A stretch of DNA of 64,000 nucleotides, taken from contig NZ_JANZKY010000009.1 of NCBI RefSeq assembly GCF_025770765.1, forward strand, positions 124,001 to 188,000. Reading direction: 5' to 3'. The notes beneath the pieces were generated by a model. It saw nothing but the letters and a program-made list of their open reading frames with translations. It had not been told where the DNA came from and made no database searches. The stretch is from Propionivibrio soli (GTDB lineage: Bacteria; Pseudomonadota; Gammaproteobacteria; Burkholderiales; Rhodocyclaceae). Shown piece after piece: positions 20,438 through 29,630 of this stretch (within the stretch, counting starts at the first letter, position 1; each line of letters begins with the position of its first letter). The position numbers and the translations under genes are program-made.

Positions 20438-20505
20438 CCTTGCACGTTTCAAGCGGCCTGATCACAGGCGCGACATCCTGAAATTTTCGTCTACGGAGAC
20501 TATCG

Positions 20506-21123
20506 ATGATCACGCTTTATACATGGGGAACACCCAATGGGCGCAAGGTTTCGATCATGCTCGAGGAGTGCGGGCTGCCTTATGAAGTCCGCCCGATCGA
20601 CATCACCCGTGGAGACCAGTTTCGGTCCGACTTCGTCGCGGTCAATCCGAATTCCAAGATTCCGGCGATCATCGATTCGGACGGCCCAGACGGGGCGCCC
20701 ATCACGCTCTTCGAGTCTGGTGCCATCCTCGTTTACCTGGCCAGCAAGACGGGCCGATTCCTGCCGGGCAGCGACCGCGGCAAGTTCGAGGCATTGCAGT
20801 GGCTGATGTTCCAGATGGGCGGCGTGGGGCCGATGTTCGGGCAGGCGCACCACTTCCGGCGTTTTGCCCCCGAGCAGATCCCTTACGCGATCAAGCGCTA
20901 CAGCACCGAAACGGTCCGGCTCTATGGGGTACTCGACAAACGGCTTGCCGAAACGGAATTCCTTGCCGACGAGTATTCAATTGCGGACATCGCGACTTAC
21001 CCATGGGTTGCGCGGCATGAGTGGCAAGGCGTAGACCTTACCGATTTTCCGGAAGTACTGCGTTGGTTCGAAACGATTGGTGCGCGAGCGGCGGTCGTGC
21101 GCGGGATGGCCGTCCCCGGCTAG
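20506..21123 (+). CDS. YfcG/YghU-type GST-fold disulfide-bond oxidoreductase
   Basis: A 205-residue GST-like protein starting MITLYTWGTPNGRKVSIMLE, with TPNGRK typical of the YfcG/YghU group (nu class), which reduce disulfides with glutathione rather than conjugate it. The cis-proline is in SKIPAIID and the glutathione contact in LFESGAILVYLA. The C-terminal domain has EYSIADIATYPWVARHE, a family hallmark. It begins 68 bp after cca and is probably read with it or alone. Confidence 0.87.
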   Translation: MITLYTWGTPNGRKVSIMLEECGLPYEVRPIDITRGDQFRSDFVAVNPNSKIPAIIDSDGPDGAPITLFESGAILVYLASKTGRFLPGSDRGKFEALQWLMFQMGGVGPMFGQAHHFRRFAPEQIPYAIKRYSTETVRLYGVLDKRLAETEFLADEYSIADIATYPWVARHEWQGVDLTDFPEVLRWFETIGARAAVVRGMAVPG

Positions 21124-21162
21124 CAAAGAAGAAAGGGATGCGAGCTTGCTCGCCCCGGAACG

Positions 21163-21357
21163 TCAAGCGAAGGTGTTAACGTTATTACCGAGCGTTGCCG
21201 TCGTTCCGGGAGCCGCTTGCGGCAACGCTTGGACGAGTTGCAACGCCGCTTGTGCCTGAAGATCGAGCGACTTTTTCAGGACGGCAATGGCCACGGCATT
21301 CCCTGTACTTGCAGAGCTCAGTGAAGCCGACACGTTTCCGACGCTGTTGATATCCAT
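21163..21357 (-). CDS. YjfB-like small protein (putative motility family)
   Basis: A 64-residue peptide: it starts MDINSVGNVSASLSSAS, has a central helix (AIAVLKKSLDLQAQAALQLV) and ends LGNNVNTFA. The pattern (MDI start, Ser/Ala-rich head, LKK helix, Gln/Ala-Leu stretch) matches the short YjfB family found with flagellar regulons; its function is not known. GAGGT precedes ATG 21357. No sigma-28 promoter was recognised. It stands alone beside a gene-poor stretch. Confidence 0.7.
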   Translation of the reverse strand: MDINSVGNVSASLSSASTGNAVAIAVLKKSLDLQAQAALQLVQALPQAAPGTTATLGNNVNTFA

Positions 21358-22467
21358 AGTGACCTCGTTGCTACATTCTTACCTTAGCACGTTTACTGGC
21401 ATGTGCGGACAGGCGCTGCACTTTTCAAGAGCGGCATTGGGACCCCAAAAAAATAGTCTTCTTTGCCTCAACCTTTTTCGTCACGGTGCGTTATCTCAAA
21501 CACGAGCTCGCTGTTTTGAGTCCCTTTGATGGATGGCCGATGCAATGGTGAAAACGATGGAAATGGAATCCGGAAAAGTCCTGGACGAGGCGTGCAACAG
21601 CAACAATGACGCCTACAGCGACGAAGGTTTGTATACGGCATGGTTGCATGCGCCGCAGACGGCTGTCGCGCCGACACGCGCGGCAGACAACGGAAATACC
21701 TGGGCAATGTGGGCGGCCTTCCCCGCGTTCATCGCCCGACCGGGTGTTGCCAAGGGCAAGGCGGGTCTTCACTAGGCGGCTGCCACGCGCGGATGTGCCG
21801 CTTAGTGAGGGTCCGCCTTATCCGGCAACCCGGCAGGCGGTGCGGAATGTTGGCTCGGGGCTGCTGGTGGGGCGGAATAGGATTAACGACCGCCCTTGAT
21901 TAAATAGCATCCTCCCCCGAGTCTGCCGTTGGCGTGCTCGCGGAATTCCCAACGCCGCGCCGTACGCCGACCACTCCCAATACTTCACGCTCCGAGGATA
22001 GCCGCTTTGTGCCGTGGCGTTCTCTGGGTTGCTTGGGCTCTTTTCCAAACTCCAACTGGACAGGCGAAACGCCTACGTCAGGTCCCCGCCCGTTTCGGGC
22101 CTTAGCGCTCTTAGTTCAGGCGAGGGCTTGATCGAAAGTTGCGCGCGTGCTCGTCATTGCCATCGCCAGGTCGTGCCGGCCCCTCTGAGCAGAAGAATGG
22201 CGCGATTAACCTTTGGCCATGCCTACTGTCTTTGGGGCGTAAGTAAGGAAGCCTTGATCGGTGGTGGGTGCAGTGCAAGCTGTTGAGGGGTGGCTTCAGC
22301 AAGATCGTGAAGCACCGTGCCGATTGCGATTCCGAGTAGCAGGCGGACTAGGAGGCGGGTGCCGCGATCGATGATGGTTTCCATGGTGCCCATGAAAACA
22401 TGGCCGCATTGCGCTGCCATGACAGGCCTCCAGTAGACCACCAGGCGGCGTGCCCTGCACCCTGGCC
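21358..22467. other. Gene-poor stretch of about 1.1 kb
   Basis: No convincing gene is seen between the YjfB-like gene and the MidA-like methyltransferase. Short frames exist on both strands, for example an 80-codon plus-strand frame at 21533-21775, a 76-codon minus frame at 21818-22048 and a minus frame at 22223-22420. None has a recognisable protein family, clear ribosome site or partner. A small hairpin (GCCCG/CGGGC, 22088-22100) and CGTTGG/CCAACG arms (21927-21954) are present. Base composition is less GC-rich than the flanks. It may be a decayed insertion or hold an unrecognised RNA. Confidence 0.5.
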
Positions 22468-23652
22468 CTAAAGCGTGAGCCGTCGGTCGTTGTGCGCGAA
22501 GCCGATCAGGGCGTCATCGAGGCCTTTGCCGAGCGCGATGACCTTGAACAAGTCTCCCATTTCTGCGGGCGAAATCAGTTTCTGTGCGGCTTGCGCCTGC
22601 GGCAGGTAGCGTCCATGGTCATCGGTCGGGATGCGCGCCAGCGCCTCGGTGAGACCGCAATTGAGCAGGAAACTGGCCTGCGTGGCGTAGCCGAGGACAT
22701 CGAGCCCCGCCTCGAATCCGGCCTCCGCGATCGCCGTAAAGTCCACGTGCGCGGTGATGTCCTGCAGCCCGGGCAGGAAGAACGGCTCCGTGTGTGCCCG
22801 ATGCCGGTAGTGGCACATCAGCGTTCCGGTGTCGCGCTGGGGATGATAGAACTCGTGGCGCGGAAACCCGTAATCGATAAGCAACAGCGCGCCTCGGCCG
22901 ATGATCTGTCCCCACGAGGCCGTCCAGTCCCTGGCGGCGAGGCCAAGCTCGCTCAGATAGCCGACCGGCAGTTCGTTCTCGTCGGCAACCGTGAGCGCGG
23001 CGTCCCGGACGCGCGGGCTGGCCGGCCGGTCGTCCCAGCGGAACGTCTGCCCGTTCCGATCGAGAACCACTCCGCGTTCGAGAATCATCTGTTCATCCGT
23101 TTCGGTACCCCAGACGACGAGGTGCACGGGCATCGCGTCGAGCAGTTCGTTCGCCAGCACGAGCCCGTCGAAGCGATCGGGAAGGCGATCGAGCCAGCGC
23201 ACGCGTTCGACAAGGTGCGGAACCGCAGCCTCGATCGTCGCCCGTTGCCGCGCGCGCAATTCGCCCGACAGGTCGAGGATTGCGTATTGCTCGGGAAGAG
23301 CCGCGCGTCGTTCGAGGTCCTGCAACAGATCAGCGGCGAGCCGCCCCGATCCGGCACCGACTTCGAGGACGTACGGCGCGCTGAGCGAGAGAATTTCCTG
23401 CACTTGGGACGCCAGCGCCCACGCGAACAGCTCTGAGAGTTCGGGGGCTGTGACGAAGTCGCCCGCCGCGCCGAATTTGTGCGCGCCACCGGAGTAGTAG
23501 CCCATTCCCGGCGCGTAGAGCGCAAGGTCCATGAAACGGTCGAAACCGATCCATCCTCCCGCGGCAGAAATTTCGTCCGCGATGCGGCGTTGCAACGCAT
23601 TGCTGAAGGCGAGCGCGTCGGCGGCGGGTGTGGGAAGGTCGGTCGTGGCCAT
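22468..23652 (-). CDS. MidA/NDUFAF7-like SAM-dependent methyltransferase (DUF185)
   Basis: A 394-residue class I methyltransferase. The SAM-binding loop is LEVGAGSGRLAADLL, followed by the family signatures LANELLDAMPVH and LLIDYGFPRHEFYHPQR. In mitochondria the homologue NDUFAF7 dimethylates an arginine of a complex I subunit; the bacterial target is not established. Its start lies 21 bp downstream of the cobC stop (23674), on the same strand, so it probably ends the cobT-cobS-cobC transcript. Confidence 0.9.
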   Translation of the reverse strand: MATTDLPTPAADALAFSNALQRRIADEISAAGGWIGFDRFMDLALYAPGMGYYSGGAHKFGAAGDFVTAPELSELFAWALASQVQEILSLSAPYVLEVGAGSGRLAADLLQDLERRAALPEQYAILDLSGELRARQRATIEAAVPHLVERVRWLDRLPDRFDGLVLANELLDAMPVHLVVWGTETDEQMILERGVVLDRNGQTFRWDDRPASPRVRDAALTVADENELPVGYLSELGLAARDWTASWGQIIGRGALLLIDYGFPRHEFYHPQRDTGTLMCHYRHRAHTEPFFLPGLQDITAHVDFTAIAEAGFEAGLDVLGYATQASFLLNCGLTEALARIPTDDHGRYLPQAQAAQKLISPAEMGDLFKVIALGKGLDDALIGFAHNDRRLTL

Positions 23653-23673
23653 TTTTTCAGCGGTCCTGCGTGG

Positions 23674-24180
23674 TCAGACCCGCAGCGTTGTGATGCTGCC
23701 AAAGTCGAACTTCATTTGCGTCCACTCGGCGACCGGCAGGTGAAGCCAATGACCGACGAGAGCGCGCAGAATCCCCGCGTGAGCGACGATCGCGACATGT
23801 TCGCCCGAGAGCGACGCGGCGAAGCTGACGGCGCGGTCTCTCAGTTGCGCCACGGATTCACCGCCCGGCGGAACGAAATTGAGGACGTCGGCCGCCCAGG
23901 CATCGAGGGCTTGCCGGTCGATCCGCGACCAAGGCCGGCCTTCCCATTCGCCAAAATCGATTTCGCTCAGCCGGCCGTCAACGCGAACGGCCGGATCCAG
24001 CGCTTCGGCGAGCTGGCGTGCCCGTCGCAACGGACTCGAAAACACCGGGACACCCGCGGGCAGGTGAGGGCGGATACGTGCCGCGGCGACGCCCGGCAAT
24101 TCCGCATCTACATCGCAACGCCCGTAACAGATGCCGGGTTCGATCAGCGGGCGCGGGTGCCGGATCAGGAAAACTTGCAC
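23674..24180 (-). CDS. cobC: Alpha-ribazole phosphatase (histidine phosphatase family)
   Basis: A protein of about 168 residues that would remove the 5' phosphate from alpha-ribazole phosphate or adenosylcobalamin phosphate. It has the phosphoglycerate-mutase-like fold: catalytic His in FLIRHPRP, SEIDFGEWEG and the second His in IVAHAGILRAL; SPLRRARQLAEAL fits CobC. The frame opens upstream at 24282 inside cobS. GTG 24180 is preferred because it starts the conserved VQVFLIRHPRP and overlaps the cobS stop by 16 bases. Neighbours cobS and cobT support the role. Confidence 0.85.
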   Translation of the reverse strand: MQVFLIRHPRPLIEPGICYGRCDVDAELPGVAAARIRPHLPAGVPVFSSPLRRARQLAEALDPAVRVDGRLSEIDFGEWEGRPWSRIDRQALDAWAADVLNFVPPGGESVAQLRDRAVSFAASLSGEHVAIVAHAGILRALVGHWLHLPVAEWTQMKFDFGSITTLRV

Positions 24181-24920
24181 AATAGCCCGGCGTAGAAGGC
24201 GACTTCGGCGAGTTGCTGTGTCGCTCCAAGGCAGTCGCCCGTATAGCCGCCAACCTGGCGCTTGAACATTCGTGCCATCCACCAGGTCGCGAGTACGGCG
24301 AGGAGGACGGCGGGAATGGATTGCCGCAATGGTAGCAGGAGCAAGGGCAATAGCCCTGTGCCTATGGCGAATGCAAAGGCGCGCGGCCCGATGTGTGTGG
24401 ACATAGGCTTGGCTTTGCCTTCGTCGCGCACGTACTCAAGTGAGCGCAACACCGTGGTGGCACACAAACGCGAGAAGGTGTGCCCGGCAAGCAGCGAGGC
24501 TGCCACCAATAGCGGCTCGATTTCCACCAGCGCGCAGAACTTCGCAAGCAGGAGAAGGACCAGCGCCACGGCGCCGAAGCTGCCGATGCGCGAATCCTTC
24601 ATGATGGCGAGGATGCGCTCCTTGTCCCAGCCGCCGCCGAAACCGTCGACGGTGTCGCTCCAGCCGTCTTCGTGGAAAGCGCCGGTGGCGTAGATCGTTG
24701 CCGCCATCGACGCGACGACGGCCAAGGTGCGCGGCCAGAAGAATGTCGTAACGGCGTAAACGATCGCCGCGATGCCGCCGACGATGAGGCCGACGGCCGG
24801 GAAGTAGCGCGTCGAATGCTGCAACGCCTCGCTGCTGTGCCCGATCCAGCGCGGTACCGGCAGCCGGGTGAAGAAGCGAATGGCGCCGAAGAAATACTCG
24901 AGTTCGTTACGCGCGGACAT
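24165..24920 (-). CDS. cobS: Adenosylcobinamide-GDP ribazoletransferase (cobalamin synthase)
   Basis: A 251-residue integral membrane protein that joins adenosylcobinamide-GDP to alpha-ribazole, closing cobalamin synthesis. Family signatures are FFTRLPVPRW near the N-terminus, FHEDGWSDTVDGFGGG (metal-binding aspartates) and DSRIGSFGAVALVL, plus several hydrophobic helices in the C-terminal half. It starts 33 bp after the cobT stop, with its end overlapping cobC, so cobT-cobS-cobC form one operon. Confidence 0.94.
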   Translation of the reverse strand: MSARNELEYFFGAIRFFTRLPVPRWIGHSSEALQHSTRYFPAVGLIVGGIAAIVYAVTTFFWPRTLAVVASMAATIYATGAFHEDGWSDTVDGFGGGWDKERILAIMKDSRIGSFGAVALVLLLLAKFCALVEIEPLLVAASLLAGHTFSRLCATTVLRSLEYVRDEGKAKPMSTHIGPRAFAFAIGTGLLPLLLLPLRQSIPAVLLAVLATWWMARMFKRQVGGYTGDCLGATQQLAEVAFYAGLLCKFS

Positions 24921-24953
24921 GGGCGGCTGGGGGTGCGTTGGAGAAAGCGGCGT

Positions 24954-25994
24954 TCAGCACTGCTCGCTGACGCCCGCGGATTCGAAGCTCGCCATCTCGT
25001 TGAGGAAGGCAACGGCGGCGCGCACGAGTGGCCAAGCCAACGCCGCGCCCGTGCCTTCGCCCAGACGCAGGCCGAGGTCGATCAGCGGGTCGCCGCCGAG
25101 CTCGCGCAACTGGGCAAGATGGCCGGGTTCCGCCGAGCGATGGCAAAAGATGCAGTACTCGCGCACGTTGGGCGCGATGCGCGCGGCGGCGAGCAAGGCC
25201 GAGGTAACGATGAATCCGTCGATGAGCAGGACCATGCCGCGCTGAGCCGCGCCGAGCATTGCGCCGGCCATCATGACGATCTCGAAGCCGCCGAACTCGG
25301 CGAGCACGGAGCGCGGGTCCGGCTGCGCGGGCAATTTGGCGCGCTCGACGGCCTGCGCTAGCAGGTCGCGCTTACGGGTCAGTCCTGCATCGTTGAGACC
25401 AGTACCCCGGCCGACGCAATCGATCAACGGCGTACCGGTCAGCGCGTGTGTGATCAGCGACGCGGACGCCGTGTTGCCGATTCCCATCTCGCCGAAGCCG
25501 AGTACGTTACAACCGGCGTCGTTTAATCCCCGGGCGATCTCAGCGCCCTTGGCGAGTGCCGCTTCACATTCGGCGAGGGTCATTGCCGGTTCGGACAAAT
25601 AGCTGCGGGTGCCGGGCCCCATGCTCGCGTCGACAAGATCCTTCCGTTTGCCGAAGTCGTGGGCGACGCCGGCGTCTACGATCTTGAGCGCCATGCCGTT
25701 CTGCCGGGCGAACACGTTGATGCCGGCGCCCCCGGCAAGGTAGTTTTCGACCATCTGCCAGGTGACCTCCTGCGGGAAGGCCGAAACGCCCGCCTTGGCC
25801 GCGCCGTGGTCACCGGCGAAGACGAGGATGTGCGGATTCGTGAGCGAGGGAGTCAGCGTCTTCTGAATGCGCCCAATCTGCAACGCCATGCGTTCGAGTT
25901 GCCCGAGCGCGCCGAGCGGTTTGGTTTTGTTGTCGATCTTGTGTTGAAGCGCTGCGTCGAGCGAATTATCCAGGGGGCGAATGGAGAAGGGCAT
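24954..25994 (-). CDS. cobT: Nicotinate-nucleotide--dimethylbenzimidazole phosphoribosyltransferase
   Basis: A 346-residue enzyme that activates the lower ligand base by transferring phosphoribose from nicotinate mononucleotide, giving alpha-ribazole phosphate. Recognised by [13 protein letters not shown], the FAGDHG motif, [11 protein letters not shown] and the C-terminal glutamate motif [17 protein letters not shown] 25994 is chosen over 26033 because MPFSIRPLD begins the usual family N-terminus. First gene of the minus-strand cobT-cobS-cobC operon; divergent from cobU across 74 bp. Confidence 0.94.
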   Translation of the reverse strand: MPFSIRPLDNSLDAALQHKIDNKTKPLGALGQLERMALQIGRIQKTLTPSLTNPHILVFAGDHGAAKAGVSAFPQEVTWQMVENYLAGGAGINVFARQNGMALKIVDAGVAHDFGKRKDLVDASMGPGTRSYLSEPAMTLAECEAALAKGAEIARGLNDAGCNVLGFGEMGIGNTASASLITHALTGTPLIDCVGRGTGLNDAGLTRKRDLLAQAVERAKLPAQPDPRSVLAEFGGFEIVMMAGAMLGAAQRGMVLLIDGFIVTSALLAAARIAPNVREYCIFCHRSAEPGHLAQLRELGGDPLIDLGLRLGEGTGAALAWPLVRAAVAFLNEMASFESAGVSEQC

Positions 25995-26016
25995 GGTGTG
26001 ATATTCGAATTTGGAA

Positions 26017-26031
26017 GCGGGAAAAACCCGC
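26017..26031. promoter_or_regulatory. Small perfect hairpin in the cobT/cobU divergent promoter region
   Basis: GCGGG-AAAAA-CCCGC lies between the two divergent starts, beside AT-rich sequence (AATTATAC, 26032-26039) that could serve as a -10. It could be an operator or 5' leader structure. No cobalamin riboswitch signature is present here. Confidence 0.3.
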
Positions 26032-26068
26032 AATTATACGCCCCGGGGTGTCATGCTAAGCTTGTTGC

Positions 26069-26623
26069 ATGAACGAGTTGATCATCGGCGGTGCCCGTTC
26101 GGGCAAGAGTTCGCTGGCAGAAGCGCGGGCGGCGGAAAGCGGCTTGCGGGTCGTCTACGTTGCCACGGCGCAGGCTCTCGACGGTGAAATGACGCGCCGC
26201 ATCGCGCACCATCGTGCGCGGCGTCCCGCCACCTGGGGGCTTGTCGAATCGCCGCTCGATCTTGCCGTGGCGCTGCGCCGGCATGCAGCGCCCGATGTCT
26301 GCCTACTCGTCGATTGCCTGACCCTCTGGCTGTCGAACCTGCTCTTCGCCGGGGCGGCCGCTCGGCAGGCGGAAGCGGGCGAAACCGTCGATTGTCCGCG
26401 CCTTGCCGGCGAGGTGGCGGCGCTTGTCGAATGCTTGCCCCGGTTGCCGGGGCGAGTGATCCTCGTCTCCAACGAAGTCGGTTGGGGCATCGTGCCGATG
26501 GCGGCGGTGTCGCGGCTTTTCGCCGACGAACAGGGTCGGCTCAATCAGCGCGTCGCCGCAGTCTGCGAACGTGTGACGCTGGTGGCTGCCGGTCTGCCGC
26601 TCGTACTCAAACAACCCGCTTAG
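26069..26623 (+). CDS. cobU: Bifunctional adenosylcobinamide kinase / adenosylcobinamide-phosphate guanylyltransferase
   Basis: A 184-residue P-loop protein that phosphorylates adenosylcobinamide and attaches GMP. Walker A is GGARSGKS (residues 7-14). CLLVDCLTLWLSNLL and VSNEVGWGIVP are family signatures, with histidines HHRARRP for the guanylylated intermediate. It is divergent from cobT. A universal stress gene starts 10 bases after its stop with its own GGAGG site, so the two are likely co-transcribed. Confidence 0.94.
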   Translation: MNELIIGGARSGKSSLAEARAAESGLRVVYVATAQALDGEMTRRIAHHRARRPATWGLVESPLDLAVALRRHAAPDVCLLVDCLTLWLSNLLFAGAAARQAEAGETVDCPRLAGEVAALVECLPRLPGRVILVSNEVGWGIVPMAAVSRLFADEQGRLNQRVAAVCERVTLVAAGLPLVLKQPA

Positions 26624-26632
26624 GAGGACGTC

Positions 26633-27082
26633 ATGTACAAACGCATCATGGCTGCCGTCGATGAGAACTTCGCCACGGGTCCGGTGCTGGAGGCGGCGAT
26701 CGCCATGGCGGCGCAATCGCGCGCCCGGCTGGCGGTCTGCTATGCGCTCGACCACACGGTTTTCGCACGGCGCGAGGGCCAAGTCCTGCTTGCGAACAGC
26801 GTCGAGCAGATCGAGAGCGACATGCATGGGCCCGCGCAGGAAGTAGTCGACCGGGCGGCCGAGGCCGCGCGGGCATCCGGGCTGGAGGTCGACACGCGCA
26901 TTGTCGAGTCGGAAAAGGAAACGGTGGCCGACATGCTGGCGCGCGCGGCGCTAGAGTGGCAGGCGGATTTGCTCGTGGTCGGCATGCACCGCCTTGGTGT
27001 GGAGCGTTTCTTTGTCGCCAGTGTGGCAGAGGCGTTGGCCAAGAAGGCGACGACGTCCTTGCTGCTCGTGCGCTCAGCGTAG
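26633..27082 (+). CDS. Universal stress protein (UspA family)
   Basis: A 149-residue single-domain Usp protein: MYKRIMAAVDENFATGPVLEAA start, a long variable helix, ADMLARAALEWQADLLVVGMH and a C-terminal LLLVRSA strand. The ATP-binding GxxG-GS motif is imperfect: the glycine before Ser-Val is alanine (FVASVAEAL), so nucleotide binding is uncertain. It is tightly linked to cobU (9-base gap, AGGAGG site). No Anr/FNR box was seen in front of cobU. Confidence 0.88.
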   Translation: MYKRIMAAVDENFATGPVLEAAIAMAAQSRARLAVCYALDHTVFARREGQVLLANSVEQIESDMHGPAQEVVDRAAEAARASGLEVDTRIVESEKETVADMLARAALEWQADLLVVGMHRLGVERFFVASVAEALAKKATTSLLLVRSA

Positions 27083-27203
27083 GGCAAAATTGAAAGAAAC
27101 ATGAAACGCAGGCGGAGACGCGCGAAGACGACGTTCCGCCTGGTGCCGCAATAAAATCGGGTCAATGCTGACGACCGCACAAAAAAGCAGTTGAGGGGGA
27201 AAG

Positions 27204-27965
27204 ATGGGGAAAAAAGGGAGGGGGAGGTCGACACTCGCCGCCGCGCTGATCGCGCTGGCATGTCCAGCCGTTTCGGCGGTGGCACGCGATTGCGACGAGC
27301 GCTATTTCGCGGCCGACGATTATGCCAATGCGAAGCCGTTGCGCCGGCCGTCCGCGAAATTCGCGCAAGCCCTGGCTGACGCGCAAGACGGCACGGCGAG
27401 CGCCCAGCGCGCCGTGGCGGTGAGCTACGAGACGGGCTACCTCGTCTCGCGCTGTGAGTCCAAGGCGTACCGCTGGTACGAAAAAGCCGCCGCAGGAGGC
27501 GATGCAACGGCCCGCACATGGATCGAGCGACGTCAAGCCTTGTCGGCGTTGAGCCGCGGCGACGAATGCGTCGGCGAACATTGCTCGGGACATGCCGAGA
27601 ACCGGGTCGCCATGCTTTACGCCGACGCGGCGCGCAGCGGGCATTTCTTCGCCCCGATCACGATCAACGGCCACACCGTACGCGGCCTGGTCGACACCGG
27701 CGCCTCGTCACTGGCGATGAGTGCGGAGACCGCGAAGGCCTTCGGCATCACCGCCGCTGGTGCAAAGGCCGGACAGGCATCCACGGCGAACGGCACGATT
27801 TCTACGCAGAACCTGGTCGTGCCGCTGGTCGATATCGCGGGCATCAAGCTGCGGGACGTCGAAGTCTCGATCGGCGTTAGCGGCGAAACACTGATCGGTA
27901 TGAGCGTTCTGCGGCGCCTTAATGTCGGCATGACGCCGGGAACGCTCTCGCTCTCAAAACGGTAA
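27204..27965 (+). CDS. Exported Sel1-like / retropepsin-like aspartic protease
   Basis: A 253-residue protein with a signal peptide (hydrophobic 10-25, cut after VSA). Residues about 50-110 form a Sel1-like helical repeat ([23 protein letters not shown], then [13 protein letters not shown]). Residues 140-253 are a retropepsin-type domain with the catalytic [12 protein letters not shown], of the TIGR02281 clan AA group. Several cysteines (CDERYF, SRCESK, ECVGEHC) could form periplasmic disulfides. One catalytic aspartate per chain implies a homodimer. Substrate unknown. It ends overlapping cobQ (convergent) by 12 bases. Confidence 0.8.
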   Translation: MGKKGRGRSTLAAALIALACPAVSAVARDCDERYFAADDYANAKPLRRPSAKFAQALADAQDGTASAQRAVAVSYETGYLVSRCESKAYRWYEKAAAGGDATARTWIERRQALSALSRGDECVGEHCSGHAENRVAMLYADAARSGHFFAPITINGHTVRGLVDTGASSLAMSAETAKAFGITAAGAKAGQASTANGTISTQNLVVPLVDIAGIKLRDVEVSIGVSGETLIGMSVLRRLNVGMTPGTLSLSKR

Positions 27966-29447
27966 CCACTCCGCAAGCCGACGCAAGTCTAAGTGCGCCT
28001 CGACGGCGTCGGCGAGGCGGTCGATGTCGTGCTCGCGGCGTGCGTTTGGATCGAAACTCGCCGACGGCCGGTGCCCGGCCCAAGTGAGCAAAGCGTCCAA
28101 TGCCTCCGGCGTGTCGAACAATCCGTGACAATAGGTGGCCAGAATCTGCCCATCCGCCGACAGTGCGCCTTCGGCCACGGTCGACGACCCGCCGGCCGGA
28201 GTCGCCAGATCGGTGGCCGGTTGATCGAGCGCCGGCCCACGCGTCACGCCCATGTGAATGCGGTAGCCGGCAATCGCCGGTGCGCCGGGGAGGCGCAGCG
28301 TGCCGGTGACATTTTCGAGCGTCTTTTCCGTTTCCAGCGTCGTCTCGTAGTCAAGCAGCCCGAGCGCCGGAGCGCTGCCCGGTTTACCTTCGAGTCCGAG
28401 AGGATCGTGCAACTGGCGACCGAGTATCTGCAACCCGCCGCAAACCCCAATCACCTTGCCGCCGTAACGCAAATGCCGGCGGATCGCGTTCTCCCAGCCC
28501 ATTTCGCGCAGCCAGGCCAAGTCGGCCTGCACCGCTTTCGAGCCGGGCAGAACGATCAAGTCGCACGGCGGCGGCAAGTCGTGCGGCCCGACAAAGGCGA
28601 AGTCGACTTCCGGATGGAAGCGTAGCGGGTCCAGATCGTTGTGGTTCGAGATGCGCGGGTAGGCCGGTGCCACGACTTTCAAGCGCGCGGCGCTCTTGGC
28701 CTCCTTGCCGCGCGGTAGCGCGTCCTCGGCGTCGAGATAGAGACCGTGGACGTAGGGGAGCACGCCGAGGACCGGTTTCCCGGTGCGCTCCTCGAGCCAG
28801 CGCAGGCCCGGTTCGAGAAGGCTGATGTCGCCGCGAAAACGGTTGATCACGAAACCCTTTACGCGCGCCTGTTCGCTCGCCGAGAGCAGGTCCAGCGTAC
28901 CGACGAGGTGCGCGAAGACGCCGCCACGGTCGATATCGGCGATGAGGATCACCGGGCAGTCGACGGCTTCGGCGAAGCCCATGTTGGCGATGTCCCGGTC
29001 GCGCAGGTTGATCTCGGCCGGGCTTCCCGCACCTTCAACGAGCACGCACTCGTAGGCGACGCACAGCCGCCCCCACGATTCGAGCACAGCTTTCATCGCC
29101 CGCGGCTTGTACTCGTGATAAGCACGGGCGTCGAGGTCGGTGAGCGCCTTGCCGTGGATAACCACCTGGGCGCGCTTGTCGGTGGCGGGTTTGAGCAGGA
29201 TCGGATTGAAGTCAATGTGCGCGGGAACGCGGGCGGCGATCGCCTGCAATGCCTGCGCGCGGCCGATTTCGCCGCCGTCCACGGTGACCGCCGAATTGAG
29301 CGCCATGTTCTGCGGCTTGAATGGAGCAACCCGGACGCCGCGGCGTGCGAGTACGCGGCAGAGCGCGGCGACGAGAACCGATTTTCCGGCATCGGAAGTA
29401 CAGCCCTGGACCATCAGGCAGGGGGTCTTGCGGGAAATAATGGACAT
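27954..29447 (-). CDS. cobQ: Cobyric acid synthase (glutamine-hydrolysing)
   Basis: A 497-residue enzyme that amidates adenosylcobyrinic a,c-diamide at four carboxylates. The N-terminal dethiobiotin-synthetase-like domain has the P-loop [18 protein letters not shown] and [20 protein letters not shown]. The C-terminal GATase domain has the nucleophile Cys in [10 protein letters not shown] and a late YCHGLFD. ATG 29447 ([15 protein letters not shown]) is chosen over the frame opening at 29477. It is the only minus-strand gene between two plus-strand cobalamin blocks. Confidence 0.94.
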   Translation of the reverse strand: MSIISRKTPCLMVQGCTSDAGKSVLVAALCRVLARRGVRVAPFKPQNMALNSAVTVDGGEIGRAQALQAIAARVPAHIDFNPILLKPATDKRAQVVIHGKALTDLDARAYHEYKPRAMKAVLESWGRLCVAYECVLVEGAGSPAEINLRDRDIANMGFAEAVDCPVILIADIDRGGVFAHLVGTLDLLSASEQARVKGFVINRFRGDISLLEPGLRWLEERTGKPVLGVLPYVHGLYLDAEDALPRGKEAKSAARLKVVAPAYPRISNHNDLDPLRFHPEVDFAFVGPHDLPPPCDLIVLPGSKAVQADLAWLREMGWENAIRRHLRYGGKVIGVCGGLQILGRQLHDPLGLEGKPGSAPALGLLDYETTLETEKTLENVTGTLRLPGAPAIAGYRIHMGVTRGPALDQPATDLATPAGGSSTVAEGALSADGQILATYCHGLFDTPEALDALLTWAGHRPSASFDPNARREHDIDRLADAVEAHLDLRRLAEWLPF

Positions 29448-29630
29448 GGGGTCGGTGCGGCGCAGTGCCGTTGTCAAAAGAACGGATTAATCGGTGTTTG
29501 GCGGTTGTCGAGGTTTTCCCGGCCTCCGTTGGATGGAATGCTGGAAAACGATCCGTCATTGCAGCGGCCTCGATTCGCCCCGGTTGGGGTTAGGGCGTAG
29601 AATTCCGCCTTCGTTGCTCCGTATTTTCTC

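Noticed and set aside
21533-21775. An 80-codon plus-strand frame in the gene-poor stretch
   Set aside because: Codon use is tolerable, but there is no ribosome site, no recognisable family and a competing minus frame. Left as unannotated.
22223-22420. A 65-residue minus-strand frame with a hydrophobic segment (LLVRLLLGIAIG)
   Set aside because: One weak hydrophobic patch and no homology or start signal is not enough to call a membrane peptide.
27110-27141. An AGGCGGA/TCCGCCT inverted repeat after the universal stress gene
   Set aside because: A 7-bp stem with an 18-base loop and no T-run; not a credible terminator.
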